Assembly (NCBI GenBank): GCA_028532985.1
Contig: JANCIK010000006.1
Location: 620,001 to 684,000 of the forward strand
DNA from: Stropharia rugosoannulata
Taxonomy: Eukaryota; Basidiomycota; Agaricomycetes; Agaricales; Strophariaceae
Length of the DNA: 64,000 nt
Direction: 5' to 3'
The notes beneath the pieces are model-generated. The model ran no database searches and had not been told where the DNA came from. It was given only the letters and a program-made list of their open reading frames with translations. Position numbers and translations under genes: made by a program. Shown piece after piece: positions 44,627-55,136 of the stretch (position 1 is the first letter of the stretch; every line of letters begins with the position of its first letter).

Positions 44627-47364
44627 CTATGATTGTTCTTGAACTTCAACGTAGTTGGCTGTAACAAATTAGAACACGATTCATAGTGATAGATCCTGTC
44701 TGAACACTTACCAGGGAAGAGGCCAATGACGCCGGTAGAGTTTTTGCCTTGCCACCAATCCTCTGAGGCTGGCTCAATTTCGGTGATATATTCTCCTTCA
44801 CGGAAGCTGATCTCGTTATCCTCTGCTGCGTCATAGCTGTGGTTATCTTTAATATAAGTAATACACTTATAAACAATTGTTCACATACTCGTAAAGGGCG
44901 ATTGCAGTGATTCCAACATCCGCCGCCGGAGGTGTCGGAGAACGAGGGGGCGGGGGCGGAGGAGGAGGAGCGGGGACAGCCTGTACACGTAACATGTAAA
45001 CGGTCATGATTGAGAAAGGGATGATAATGACTTACCGAAATCGCCGGCGGCGGCGGTGGCGGTGGTGGAGGAGGGGGAGGCGGGGCGGCTGCTTCTTCGA
45101 CTGGTTCAGTAACTTCTGGCTGCTGAACGATTTCAACATAGTTCGCTACAAGTAAAAGTGAGTTTCCAGTTTGCTAGCAGAGAACGCTACACCGACATGG
45201 GAATAATCCGGTCTTCCCATCTGCGCCAACACCGGACCACCATCCTTCATCTACTTCTTCAATCTGCTCTATGTATTCACCCTCGACAAGTGACATCTCA
45301 TTGTCTTCTCCGGCCTGTTAAATGATGAGTATTCAATATATGCGACGGGATGAATTAGGCATGCAGACTAACTTCATAATCATAGAGGACAACAGCAACT
45401 ACACCTTGACCAGCATGATGCTGCTCAGTAGGAACAGGTTCGGGTTCTGGCTCAGGTTCTGGCTCAGGAGCAAGAGACAAAGACGCCATCTATCACAACA
45501 TTAGATAGGGTCTAACAAATCATGAATCAACATTACCTGTGCCGCAGGCGGCGGCGGCGGAGGGGGAGGAGGTGGAGGTGGAGGTGGTGGTGGTGGTGCA
45601 GACGCGGGTGGCTATAAAATGGGGATTAGTATGTAAATATTTATCGGATACCAGATGGCTTACAGCTTCATACTGAGGTTCTGGCACTGGCTCAGGTTCA
45701 GCTTCGTGTTCGTATTCAGCAGCGCTCTCCTCCGTACCCCAGACAGCGTCCTGAACGGCTGCTCTCGCTGCGCTGTAGCCTTCAGGTGCAGCTGGGGGAG
45801 CAGGTGGTGCAGGTGGAGGAGGGGGTGGAGGAGGGGGTGGAGGAGGGGGTGGAGCCGTCGTTGCAGGGCTGGCTGCTGCGGAAAAGGCCGCAGCTGCTGC
45901 TCCGACGGCAACACCAGCACCAGCCGCTACCCCAACCGCTCCGAAATTCTTAGGTGTGTTCTGTGAAACAGCAGACCGTCCAAAGGCAGGAGCGCTCGAA
46001 GTGAAAACTGGTTTCGACGCAGGGGTAGAAGCACTCGGGGGAGCAAATGATGCACTGCGGCTTCGGGCTTCTTCCTCTTCTGCTTGCTTCTTGGCCAGTG
46101 CTTGTCTCTCTGTCCATGTCAGCTTTTTGCCTGCACTTGGAGTTGATGATGTAGGTGCATTTGCCTGTTGCTGTTGTTCCATAGCAGCGAATGGGTTTTT
46201 CAGCTTCTTCGGGGCCGGCAAACTAACAGGAGTGTAAGAGCTCTTGGCAGGCTCAATTCGATCCTCTTCAGTGGGTTTGGTAGGCGTATTGGAGGCGACA
46301 ACGGGACGGGGTGCTAGGGGAACGCTTGGCTGTATCGGAGCAGGAGTACTCGAGAAAGAGGTGCCAGCGCTGAAGGCAGGGCGAGCCGCTACTGGAACAC
46401 TCGGAGGCGCCGAGGGAGCAGTAGACGATTTGGGCGCCATTGCACTAAAAGCAGGTCGGCTAGTAGTTGGAAGAGTCGGTGGCCTCGAAGCCGCTGGTGG
46501 TGGAGGAGGTCCAGCAACAGCCTGCTTCTCTTCTGGCCAAGCATCCGCGGGGGCGGATCCTGCAGTTGCAGTTCTTCCATAGAGCGAGGCAGCGGATGCT
46601 AACGGTTTGGACGCTGAGAATGCTGGCCGCGAGGCAGCAGGAGGAGGTGGAGGCTTAGGAGAGGAGGTTGCTGATTGTTTGATAGCATTGATATCCGGTC
46701 TTCCTATGGGCGTATAGCTAGATCCAACAGGGGTAATGGGCTCAAACTTTCTGGGCTGCTCTTTATGACTTGAATATTTCGCTCCAGAAGCCGCCTCAAC
46801 TCTTGACATGATCAAAGCAGGGGTGACATCAGACTAGATAACACGAAACAGTCAACAACAGATAGGAATAGGAGTCATTTGTCGCACCTCGTTTCGAGCA
46901 TTTATAACGACATGTGTGCCCCTCAGAAATCGAGCCACAGCAGTTGAATGTGTATGGAAAAGACCCTTCTTAGCTTCTGGTACGCCATCTCCACACCAAT
47001 TGACTTGGACAAACTTAGGAAGTTGACTCTGCAAGATCACCGGTGAGTTTGTCGTATATGAAATGGCAGAGAAACATCCACATTACATTTGGATCAACTA
47101 CTTTGACGAAAGCATACTGGATCCTGTTTTAGATAAAAGGGGGGAGATAAGCTCGCAATCATACAACGTCACCACTGAAACTGACCGTCCATCGGAGAAC
47201 TCTTCTTCAAGCTCTTCAAGACCACCATTGCCTGTTCCCTGGACCTTGAGATCGTTTGTTCCTCCCTCGTATGTGAAGATAGCCCAATCAATGCCATTTC
47301 CACCGATCACATCTTGATATGCCTGCGCAATCTCTCTGCTCGAGAGGTTGACCTGGAGAGACAT
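44627..47364 (-). CDS. ABP1: ABP1/drebrin-like actin-binding protein (ADF-H, polyproline, two SH3)
   Basis: Eleven minus-strand exons: 47186-47364, 47087-47123, 46888-47028, 45664-46833, 45537-45611, 45373-45489, 45197-45314, 45036-45145, 44889-44980, 44712-44836, 44627-44658; 2196 nt, 731 residues. Residues 1-140 are an ADF-H domain (DWAIFTYEGGTNDLKVQG, IQYAFVKVVDPN, VNWCGDGVPEAKKG), which binds F-actin. A Pro/Ser/Ala linker contains KKLTWTERQALAKKQ and long polyproline runs that can bind SH3 domains or profilin. Two SH3 domains end the protein: ALYDYE-type AVVLYDYEAGEDNEMSLVEG ... WWSGVGADGKTGLFPSNYVEI and ALYDYDAAEDNEISFREG ... WWQGKNSTGVIGLFPANYVEV. Yeast Abp1 couples Arp2/3 activation to endocytosis at cortical patches. 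Intron placement splits both SH3 domains in the same way, suggesting tandem duplication. Confidence 0.93.
45807..45853. repeat. 12-bp tandem repeat encoding polyproline
   Basis: About four copies of GTGGAGGAGGGG (plus strand) encode the longest polyproline run of the ABP1-like protein on the minus strand. Confidence 0.85.
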
Positions 47365-48645
47365 ATCAGTCTCTTGAGGTGGGAGGATGTAAGAAATAAA
47401 TGCACAGGTTATTATAGAGTAAATATCACCTTGTATTCAAGCCTTTATGCAAGAAAACACGTTCGTTCGTTGTTGAGTTAAAGAATACCAGGGTGGTAAG
47501 TAACAACTGAGCGGCACTGCGCGGCAGCTCCGAAACGCAGTGATTATGTGATACGGCGAATGCCGTATCACCATCCCAGCCATGCGCATCGACACACTAG
47601 ATCAACAGTTTCAACATTTAACAGCATTGAGAGCATTTATGTAAAGGCAACGTTCAACTGCTCATCCATCTTGTCATGAATTTCGATGATCTATGTATGA
47701 TGCCAGCAGTGATATATAAAGCTCATTCGGAAGACAAGGAAGGAGTTGCGGCCCGCGCTTGTCTGATATTGCTCGACACCATGTCAAGCGTCGGGCGTAA
47801 GGCTGGTCAGCTTGCGAGGGCAAACCACTATTCTATCTCGCCTGCCGCCTCCACCCTCGCTTTTATTTGCGCTCCCTCTCCAAGAAAATGTCTTTGACCC
47901 ACCCACTTTCTTAGCGATGTCTGGCTCAGCGGCAGCTTGTTTTTGGCACGTCTTCGACGCTTGCGCTTTGATCCAGCCGCTCAGGACCTCTCGGGGCTTG
48001 GACTTGGTTCTGCAGACCTTCTCTGCTTCACAAGTCACCCTTCGAATCCGGCGCAGACTCTAGGCATGCGCGCGCGCCGCCGTTTTCACCCAACCCCGAG
48101 GTCCTACGTGACCTACAGATAACGAGCAATCGCTTCTCTGTCTTTTACTCCACACATTCGACACACACATTTCTTCCTCACCTCCTTGAGGCACTCTTAC
48201 CTCCCTCTCACTCAAGTCTCAGATGGTGAGCAAACGACAACTTATCTTCTAAACTGACAGGAGTTAATTAAGTTTTCGCACGTCACAGATTCGAAGTGTC
48301 TGTTCAGTCCAGGTGACAATGGTCCAAGTTCTCGGTTCATATCATATGGAGCTCAATGCGCACTTCTACTGTGTCTAATAATTTGTTTTAGTTTACCATC
48401 TATGCTCTACTTGTCTTATACTGGTAAACATCCACGTTCCATCGACCTTTTTTAAAATTTTCCCTTCTTTTCAGGAGTAGCGGATTGAAGGAAGCCACGA
48501 AGATAGATTTCCTGTACATCTTGAATCATTTGATATATCTATATCAGTGGTATCCATGATAAACAATATATTTAGCGTAGCTAGAAACGTATATAAGAAA
48601 GAGGTTGTGGGTATGCAAGAAACACATCAGACCTGCTGAATTTCG
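47365..48645. other. Spacer between divergent genes
   Basis: Promoter region of the ABP1-like gene (minus) and of the DUF6533 gene (plus). Holds a perfect 10-bp stem hairpin at 47548-47571. No recognised gene; a few splice-like sites near 48224-48420 do not resolve into a convincing small ORF. Confidence 0.45.
47548..47571. repeat. Perfect inverted repeat (10-bp arms, 4-nt loop)
   Basis: GTGATACGGC, loop GAAT, GCCGTATCAC. It lies about 185 bp upstream of the ABP1-like start codon, so it could be a regulator-binding palindrome or an RNA hairpin in a 5' UTR. Confidence 0.8.
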
Positions 48646-50431
48646 ATGGATGAGCTTATTGCTAATTATATGTATAGTAAGGAGTCCAGACTATTTTATA
48701 TATAGCACTCCTTGAACTAACAACTTATCTCTATCTGCATCCTAGCATCCAGTATCGTAGTCCTAACATACGATGTCTTGCTCAACATGGAGAAAGAAAT
48801 TCAGTACATATGGAGGTATTCGTAAAACTGAAATGTTCTTTACAACCTTTACTTGAAAGATCTTGTAGATCATCACTTTCTATTCCTAAAATTCTTTTTA
48901 TCTTCTCGCGTTACTACCCACTCAGTCACAACATGTACGTAGCACTTTGCCTATACACACGGTTATACTTTCGTCACATTATGCTAACATAAGTCCTGCA
49001 GTATATCTCTTGCATGTATGGGCGGGCCTACTCAAGTGTAAAATTGATCGAATGATGAATATTCGTGATAGTCTTCAGTGCTCCTTACAATGGACCTACG
49101 GGAGAACATGTGAGCATAGATCTAGTAATCTTTTAATTCATGAGATGAACGTCAAATTGGCCACTTAGATGTAGCTAATCCTAAGTGAAAAAAGCAATCC
49201 ATAGCTATATCACTAATATGTGTCCATAGCTGCCAAGTATTTTTATGGTATCACGGCTTGTAAGAATATCAAGCTCAGAAGTTATCCTACATAGCACTGA
49301 TAGTATGAGTTTACACAGCGGCGGATTGATATTGATTGTCCCAATACTCAACTTGATATTTTTCCTTCGCGTGTCAGCTCTTTACGGACATAACCGTAGA
49401 AGTAAGTCCATGTTCTGTATCAATGTCCTACTAGACTCTTACTCAAAGGTAATCTTAGTTGTTTCCCTTTTTGTTCTCTTGTTTATTGGTACCGCCTATT
49501 TACTGGGGAAATTCGCGTACATCCATTAATCAGGGGTCTTTCAGGTGAATTTATTGTGCGTAATGTACACGCCAACATGGACCGATACCCTCATAACGAC
49601 TGGTTTTATGATCAAGTGCGAGTTCATAACGACATTTCGTATAACAATACTTGAAGCAGAGGATGTTGTTACTATCCCATCTATTGCATTTCCGGGGAAA
49701 CATGATTGCGATACAGTCGATACTCATAGACATTTGTCGTTGCTTGCCTGGTGCGCCATGTCATCTTCCCGTTATCTCAATCTTATCAGTTTGCAGGATA
49801 CCTACAACATTCAATAGTAGTAAGTCCAGTGACTGTCCAGAAGTGCTACAATCATGAATAGCTGCTCACATTCTACAGCACTGCTTTGTTCCCTTACATT
49901 ATTTAAGCTTTGGACGAGTTTGAATAAAGAATGGCCCTTGTACAGGATGTTTGAATCGTCACCCCTTTACGCAGCTTTGTTTATTGACGGTGCACTTTAC
50001 TTTCTACTTGTATTTGGTGAGTCTACTTAGTACTACCTACTAATTTACTATCGGTTTTATTGACACTTGTAATAGTATCCAATATTTTGATATCAATTGG
50101 AGATGGCATGCTTTTTGGCACAAACTGGGGAATATTTGCATCGTATTTTCAACCGTTTGTAAAACTGTGATACATCAGAAACAAAGTGTACTCACGTTTT
50201 CTTTAGATGGTATATCGCGATATACTCGCTTTCTGTAAGTACATGCTTATGATATCTGTTTCATACAACCTGGCTAATATCAATCAGAGCTCTAGGTTGA
50301 TACTGAATTTGCGACGGGTGGCAGCCAAAGACAGCACTATAGCAATTATCAGTAGCCCTCTTCAATTTGCCACGTTAACCAGGCATAATGGTGAGGATGC
50401 AGAAACCAGGGAGGGGATCGAAGAGCCATAA
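48646..50431 (+). CDS. DUF6533-type fungal multi-pass membrane protein
   Basis: A gene of many small exons. Start ATG 48646 (MDELIANYMY) joins 48746-48815 to read TSSIVVLTYDVLLNMEKEIQ-YIW, the family's first span plus the D...E signature. It then joins 48869-48934 (SSLSIPKILFIFSRYYPLSH), 49002-49035 and 49079-49109 (CSLQWTYGRT). Later segments give GLILIVPILNLIFFLRVSAL-YGHNRR, then SPLYAALFIDGALYFLLVF and SNILISIGDGMLFGTNWGIF. The end reads INQSSRLILNLRRVAAKDST plus a short soluble tail that stops at 50431. These match the seven-span DUF6533 proteins abundant in Agaricomycetes (RVxALYGRN; SRLxLNLR near the C-terminus). I could not settle the joins between 49110 and 49300 and between 49500 and 49990, so an inactivating change there is possible. 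Function unknown. Confidence 0.65.
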
Positions 50432-50571
50432 CACGTTCATGTGTGTGTGATAGCAAATTGGAAGATCGTTACATGTATTCTCCGTGAATGTTACGCTCCT
50501 CATGACAGAAATATATCAGATCTAACTAAAGAAAAATTGGATGAGGTATAGAACCTAAGATCTCTTATTTA

Positions 50572-53500
50572 TCAAGGGGATTGTAAGAATTTATTTTTGA
50601 GAGCCATGACGTCGTTCCAAATAGGATCAGTAGCCCATGCCATGTGCCCTATGTCATGCAGAGAGAGAATTCGCCTGGGATCATTATCCGGCGCCTTTCC
50701 TGTCCTATTCATCTCCGCTGTAAGCCGACTTATTGTGACAAGCCATTCCTTCGCAGTAGCACTTTCTTCGTCGCTCAAAAGAGGTTGTCGAAGAGCCCAG
50801 ATCAGCCGATCGCATCCGTGAGTAACGTAACCTGGAGCAGGCTTGGTTAGGTTTACATGGCATATCTGTAAAGGGACGAAACAAACCGTATGGGCGATAT
50901 TTCTCAGGGGTCCATCCGATTTGGTACCTCAACACAGGGAAGTCGTGCGCCAGAAGCTCTTCAGCAAATAGTCGGGCCGGGAGGTATACTTGTCCCATAC
51001 ACATTATCTCCCCATAGAGTCTAATATACTCCTTGGGATCCTGACCTGCGGGTGGATGAGGATAAGCATCAAACATCCGGCGCGCGACCGAATCAGGATA
51101 ATATCGGTGCATATTTGGCAAGATATCGTCCAGTGTATTGATGGGGTGAGCTATTGAATAAAGGTACCACTCCTCCGTGACCTCCCCGATGATGATACTC
51201 TTGACTCCATGCTCCAAGAGACCACGAGCAAAGCCACCAGAGCTCTGCCATTCCACCAGGCCGTTGTCGGTATCGATCCAGTCCTTTGAGAGTGCCCCTC
51301 GGAAGGTGCCGTACTGGCCTAATATCTCTTCGTTTTCTATAACTCGATTAATTTCTGACCAAGGTAAGCGCTCAGTATCCCGTAATACCTCCAGAATATT
51401 GTCAGCATTGGGGTCCAGACCAAGGGACATGCATAATGCATCAAACTGCGGCTGGAGCTCAGCGGGGGTTTTGGGATTAATTCTAATAGCCGAGTTTGAG
51501 CGTATGCCTATTACTAAAGAGAAAGCGAGGCTTACAAAATTGCATTTGACTGCATTACAGCCGACTGGAAAGGTGACATTACTCCAGGAGGTAAAACGGA
51601 TACTTTATGTAATATTTGGTGCACTGAATGGGAGCCTTTGTAGTTTTTATGTTAGAAACTTTTTAATGGTATGACAAAGTACCTTACCTGCAGACAATCC
51701 GGAGATCTGTATATCACTTGAGTCACCTATTTCTCTGAAATTAGTATCCATTTACGTAGATCTTTTGGTACACCTTAGCATACAGTGGCGATCAAAAGTA
51801 TCGCACAGCCACCCCCGCATCACTTAAAATAGATCTACTCCTCGTAAAATATATGCAATTCAGATAAAAAGACATACAATGTGTAGCTAGATGTGTATGG
51901 AACAGAAAATAAATACATCACATACTGTCTGATTGTTCATGATATAAAAATACAAAGCATAGTAAAAAAGGTACTGTGCAATTCTTTTGCTCACGTCCTG
52001 TCAGATGTGGGAATGAGCATATTCTGGAAGAACGGTTAAAGCAATTGCCTACCGGGTTTCAGTACTTTGTAGCCCCACCTCGGGCCTTCACCAACGCAGC
52101 TACGCGGCGAGGCATACTCTCATACAGAGTGTCGAGGGCCTTGCGCGGGAAGTTCTCCCATTCCTCCTGCAGTGCCTCCCACAGCTCCTCCTTGTTGCGT
52201 GGCAGAGGGTTGCGTGCACGCACAAGTGCATCCAATTGATCCCACACGTGCTCAATAATATTCATATCCGGGCTAGAAGGCGGCCAGGGCAACATCTTGA
52301 CATTTTTGCGTGTGAACCATTCCTGAGCAACCTTGGATTTATGTTTTGGATCATTATCCTGCTGAAAAATGAGGCCTTCTTTGCCCGTACGCCGAATTTT
52401 AAGATCCTTCAGAGTCCCGAGAAATTGTTTTTCCAGGATTTCGACATAATCTGGGCCGCACATGATGCCGTCGATGCGATGAAGCCTTCCCATGCCCTGT
52501 GATGTGATCATCCCCCACACCATGAGGCTTCCAGCGCCATGTTTAATGGTTTTCTTTAGGAATCGATCATCCAGGGCCTGTCCGGGCTGGAACCAAGCAT
52601 ACTGGCGGCCATCAGACTTAAAGAGCAAGAATTTGGACTCATCCGTAAATCCAACCCTTTTCCAGTCCTCAACCGTCCAGCTTGCATGTGCAAGTGCCCA
52701 GAGCCGGCGCTTCTCTCGATTGGCTGGAGAAATGTAGGGCCGAGACCTTCGAACACGGCACACAAGTCCATATGCCTTTAAATTGCGTGCAAGCGTGTGG
52801 CGAGACACTTGTGGGAACGCCTTCTTGACCAATTCAGTAGCATTTGCGGCTTCGGTTCTCGCAAGCATTCGGGCTGCAATGCGGACATCACGGTCATCCA
52901 ATTTACGAGGGCGGCCAGTTTTTGGATTTACATGGTAAGGATCAGCTGTTTTCTCAAAGCGCTTGAGTATACGGCCAACAGTAGTGCGATGAATACCAAT
53001 TTCGGCAGCAATCTCATTGTCATTGAGTGAGAGGTTGTGGAGATGAGCAACTCGGGCAACTTTTGTGGGGGAAGTGTAGACCATATTCGTAGGAAGCTAG
53101 CTGTTAATTTTTTCGTCCAGCAGCGCTCTCAATCTTTTTAAAAAGCCCTGCCTTTCTTGCTGAAACATGTGAGCAAAAGAATTGCACACGTGTTTTTACA
53201 ATAAATTGTGCATTTTTAATGTGAAAGCCATTAATATATACAAAACATGTTTGCAACATATTCATTACATCCACACGTATGTAAAACAGTTGTTCGACCC
53301 GACATTAAATAGTAATCTACATTGCGAGAAGGACATATCGGAGTCGTGTAGTGGCTGTGCAATACTTTTGATCGCCACTGTACCTCCAAAAGCTTCAATA
53401 TTTGACTTGATCCATTCGAGTGCAAGCCACTGATCTTTGAACCCATAGTTTCCCGGGAGTGGAGGGTTCTCGCTTGCAATGAATCCGAATACCGATAGGC

Positions 53501-54247
53501 GGTATCCAATGTTGACCCAGAGCTCCGATCGCTCAGCAGCAATGTATTGTGCTTGAGAGCTCAGTCCGTGCGGAGAGCCAAATTGCAAGAAGCTTCAGAG
53601 ATAAAAGATAAGCAAGCCTTGAAGTAGCCATGGACGGAATAGTCTTACCCTCCGTGTATGTATACTTTTACGGGAAATTTCTTCTTCTCTGGGAAAGTTG
53701 GAGGAACAACAACGTTGAGGTAAAGACTGCGATAATACTTAATGATAGATTCCATTTAGAAGACATTTATACTTACGGATTTTCCGTTGGTTCACCAAAG
53801 CCAACTTTGTCCTCAAAGGGCGTGCCTGTGGGAAGCAGCGGTCATAGGGTATTATCGCAAAAAACGTAGTAGGGAATATTCACCTGCTGCTTGACCGTCA
53901 TTTAAAGGCTGAGCGCAGTCTTTTGACAGTAAGTCAGCCCGCTGACATAACTGCACGAAATATTGGATTCATACAGGACGCCTCCCTTATATACTCTTTT
54001 GATGCATATCTATAATCCTCTGGCAAAGGCCTCGGATCCTCAAAGCGACGCGGAGGAAGAGCATATGGGATCTCTAGTAGCTGAAAGTCATCTCTTATCC
54101 CTTCATCATGAACCAGTTAGCATACTGACCCAAGAAAACGGCACATCCATTGCTTGCGCGTCCACCGATGACATCTCCAAACGCTGTGTTCACTGTCACT
54201 CGACGGGGATTGTTGGCTAATTGGTCGTGAAGGTGGTTGCCTTTCAT
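50572..54247 (-). CDS. Type-B carboxylesterase with a Tc1 element inside an intron
   Basis: Ten minus-strand exons: 54130-54247, 53975-54073, 53884-53919, 53777-53825, 53649-53726, 53384-53592, 51688-51726, 51536-51635, 50887-51482, 50572-50831; 1584 nt, 527 residues, every join in frame. Motifs in order: EIPYALPPRRFEDPRPLP, LYLNVVVPPTFPEKKKFPVK, VYIHGGFLQFGSPHGLSSQA, WVNIGYRLSVFGF, GFKDQWLALEWIKSNIEAFG, nucleophile elbow ISGLSAGG near 205-209, PFQSAVMQSNAIL, and a C-terminal VTHGCDR that supplies the likely catalytic His. No signal peptide, so probably intracellular. The intron between exons 6 and 7 (51727-53383) is 1657 nt; without the inserted transposon and its duplicated TA it would be 57 nt. 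Hydrolyses carboxylic esters; substrate unknown. Confidence 0.85.
51783..51812. repeat. Tc1 left terminal inverted repeat
   Basis: Thirty bases that match the reverse complement of the right end with a single difference at position 20. Confidence 0.95.
51976..51995. repeat. Tc1 inner inverted repeat, left
   Basis: TGTGCAATTCTTTTGCTCAC is perfectly complementary to the copy at 53169-53188. It also resembles the outer right terminus in the same orientation (17 of 19 bases). Confidence 0.9.
52059..53084 (-). CDS. Tc1-family DD34E transposase, intact
   Basis: 341 residues, uninterrupted, intronless. The N-terminal part has two helix-turn-helix units (LSLNDNEIAAEIGIHRTTVG and the region around VKKAFPQVSRHTLARNLKAY) separated by a GRPRK AT-hook-like motif (residues 57-61). 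These bind the terminal repeats. The catalytic triad is D148 (FTDESKF), D243 (QQDNDPKHKS) and E278 (PDMNIIEHVWDQL); D243 and E278 are separated by 34 residues, the Tc1 signature DD34E. Cuts and rejoins the element at TA sites. Opposite in orientation to nothing else in the element; it reads in the same direction as the host carboxylesterase gene. All catalytic residues are present, so activity is plausible. Confidence 0.96.
   Translation of the reverse strand: MVYTSPTKVARVAHLHNLSLNDNEIAAEIGIHRTTVGRILKRFEKTADPYHVNPKTGRPRKLDDRDVRIAARMLARTEAANATELVKKAFPQVSRHTLARNLKAYGLVCRVRRSRPYISPANREKRRLWALAHASWTVEDWKRVGFTDESKFLLFKSDGRQYAWFQPGQALDDRFLKKTIKHGAGSLMVWGMITSQGMGRLHRIDGIMCGPDYVEILEKQFLGTLKDLKIRRTGKEGLIFQQDNDPKHKSKVAQEWFTRKNVKMLPWPPSSPDMNIIEHVWDQLDALVRARNPLPRNKEELWEALQEEWENFPRKALDTLYESMPRRVAALVKARGGATKY
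53169..53188. repeat. Tc1 inner inverted repeat, right
   Basis: GTGAGCAAAAGAATTGCACA is the partner of the inner left copy. Confidence 0.9.
53351..53380. repeat. Tc1 right terminal inverted repeat
   Basis: Partner of the left TIR; ends CGCCACTG directly before the TA duplication. Confidence 0.95.
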
Positions 54248-55136
54248 GGCAGATACTGTCAGAGCAGGAGTGACCGCTGTAATCAAACAAGACTGCAGTT
54301 GGGGTATAAAAAGCGAATGGCGTGATATCTCATGGGATTATTGTGGATCATGAGATCACAGGCCCGTTAATAGCAAAGCCAGAGAAGTAACCATAGAGGG
54401 GGATGCGCCTTGCTGCGAAAGAAGAACAGTGTCTTTGTGATATGCTCAATGTAGGGGATGTATATCTTCCGTAGTAGTAGTTGTGTTTGCTCGGAGCATA
54501 GGAAGATGGAAGCACTATTTCGAAGTTTATAGTGTGCTCATCGATATGAAGCTAGCTTAAACTTGGAATGAAATCAATGCGACACTTGGTAGAGTTTCTG
54601 CTTGACGAAGGCCAAGATCTCAAAACAAGGAGCAATGGATGAGTCATGACACAAAGATAAGTGATCCTGGCGGTGTCTTGACCGTGTTGGCCAAACAGTT
54701 GCCAAACATGTGTTTCTACTTACCAACAACTTACCAACCTCTGACTTTCATGCTGCTTTCATTGGTGTCAAAGTTGCTTTGACTGAATAGAATAATTTGA
54801 CAATCCGTGCGCTACATATGCTGAAACGTGTCGATCCTCAAAAATAAGGCTAATCACAAGGTCAAATTTACGACAATTTGACAAGCATGAAACCGGCTAC
54901 AGATGTCGATATGTATGTCTTCTACGTAAGTACAGAATGATCCCTTTGGTTTCGCCGGCAGCCAAGTTGACTTTCTTGTTACCTGTACTCGCAGCACTTC
55001 AATGCCCTAGAACCCATGGCCAGGTAGAATCCAGATCTCGTGTGTCTGTCTGCGCTGAAAACATTCTTAGCCAGCGAAACATGACATAGGTTGATATCTG
55101 GATAACAAATTTAGATCACATGAAAGGTTTGACAAG
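54248..55136. other. Spacer between divergent carboxylesterase and HET genes
   Basis: Expected to hold both promoters. AT-rich, no open frame of note, no clear motif. Confidence 0.5.

Larger units (their letters stand above)
51781..53382. mobile_element. Full-length Tc1/mariner DNA transposon
   Basis: Element 51783-53380 (1598 bp) is flanked by TA target-site duplications at 51781-51782 and 53381-53382. Terminal inverted repeats are 30 bp with one mismatch (start CAGTGGCGATCAAAAGTAT). A second, perfect 20-bp inverted pair lies inside, at about 51976-51995 and 53169-53188, just outside the transposase gene. It carries one intact transposase. Near-perfect ends and an undamaged ORF suggest a recent insertion. 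It sits in an intron of the carboxylesterase gene. Confidence 0.95.

Noticed and set aside
46244..46582. Plus-strand frame opposite the ABP1-like linker
   Set aside because: Mirror frame of the Pro/Ala/Ser-rich linker; the minus strand is clearly coding.
53231..53542. A separate small minus-strand gene spanning the right transposon end
   Set aside because: It is the carboxylesterase exon 6 running, in a shifted frame, into the transposon.
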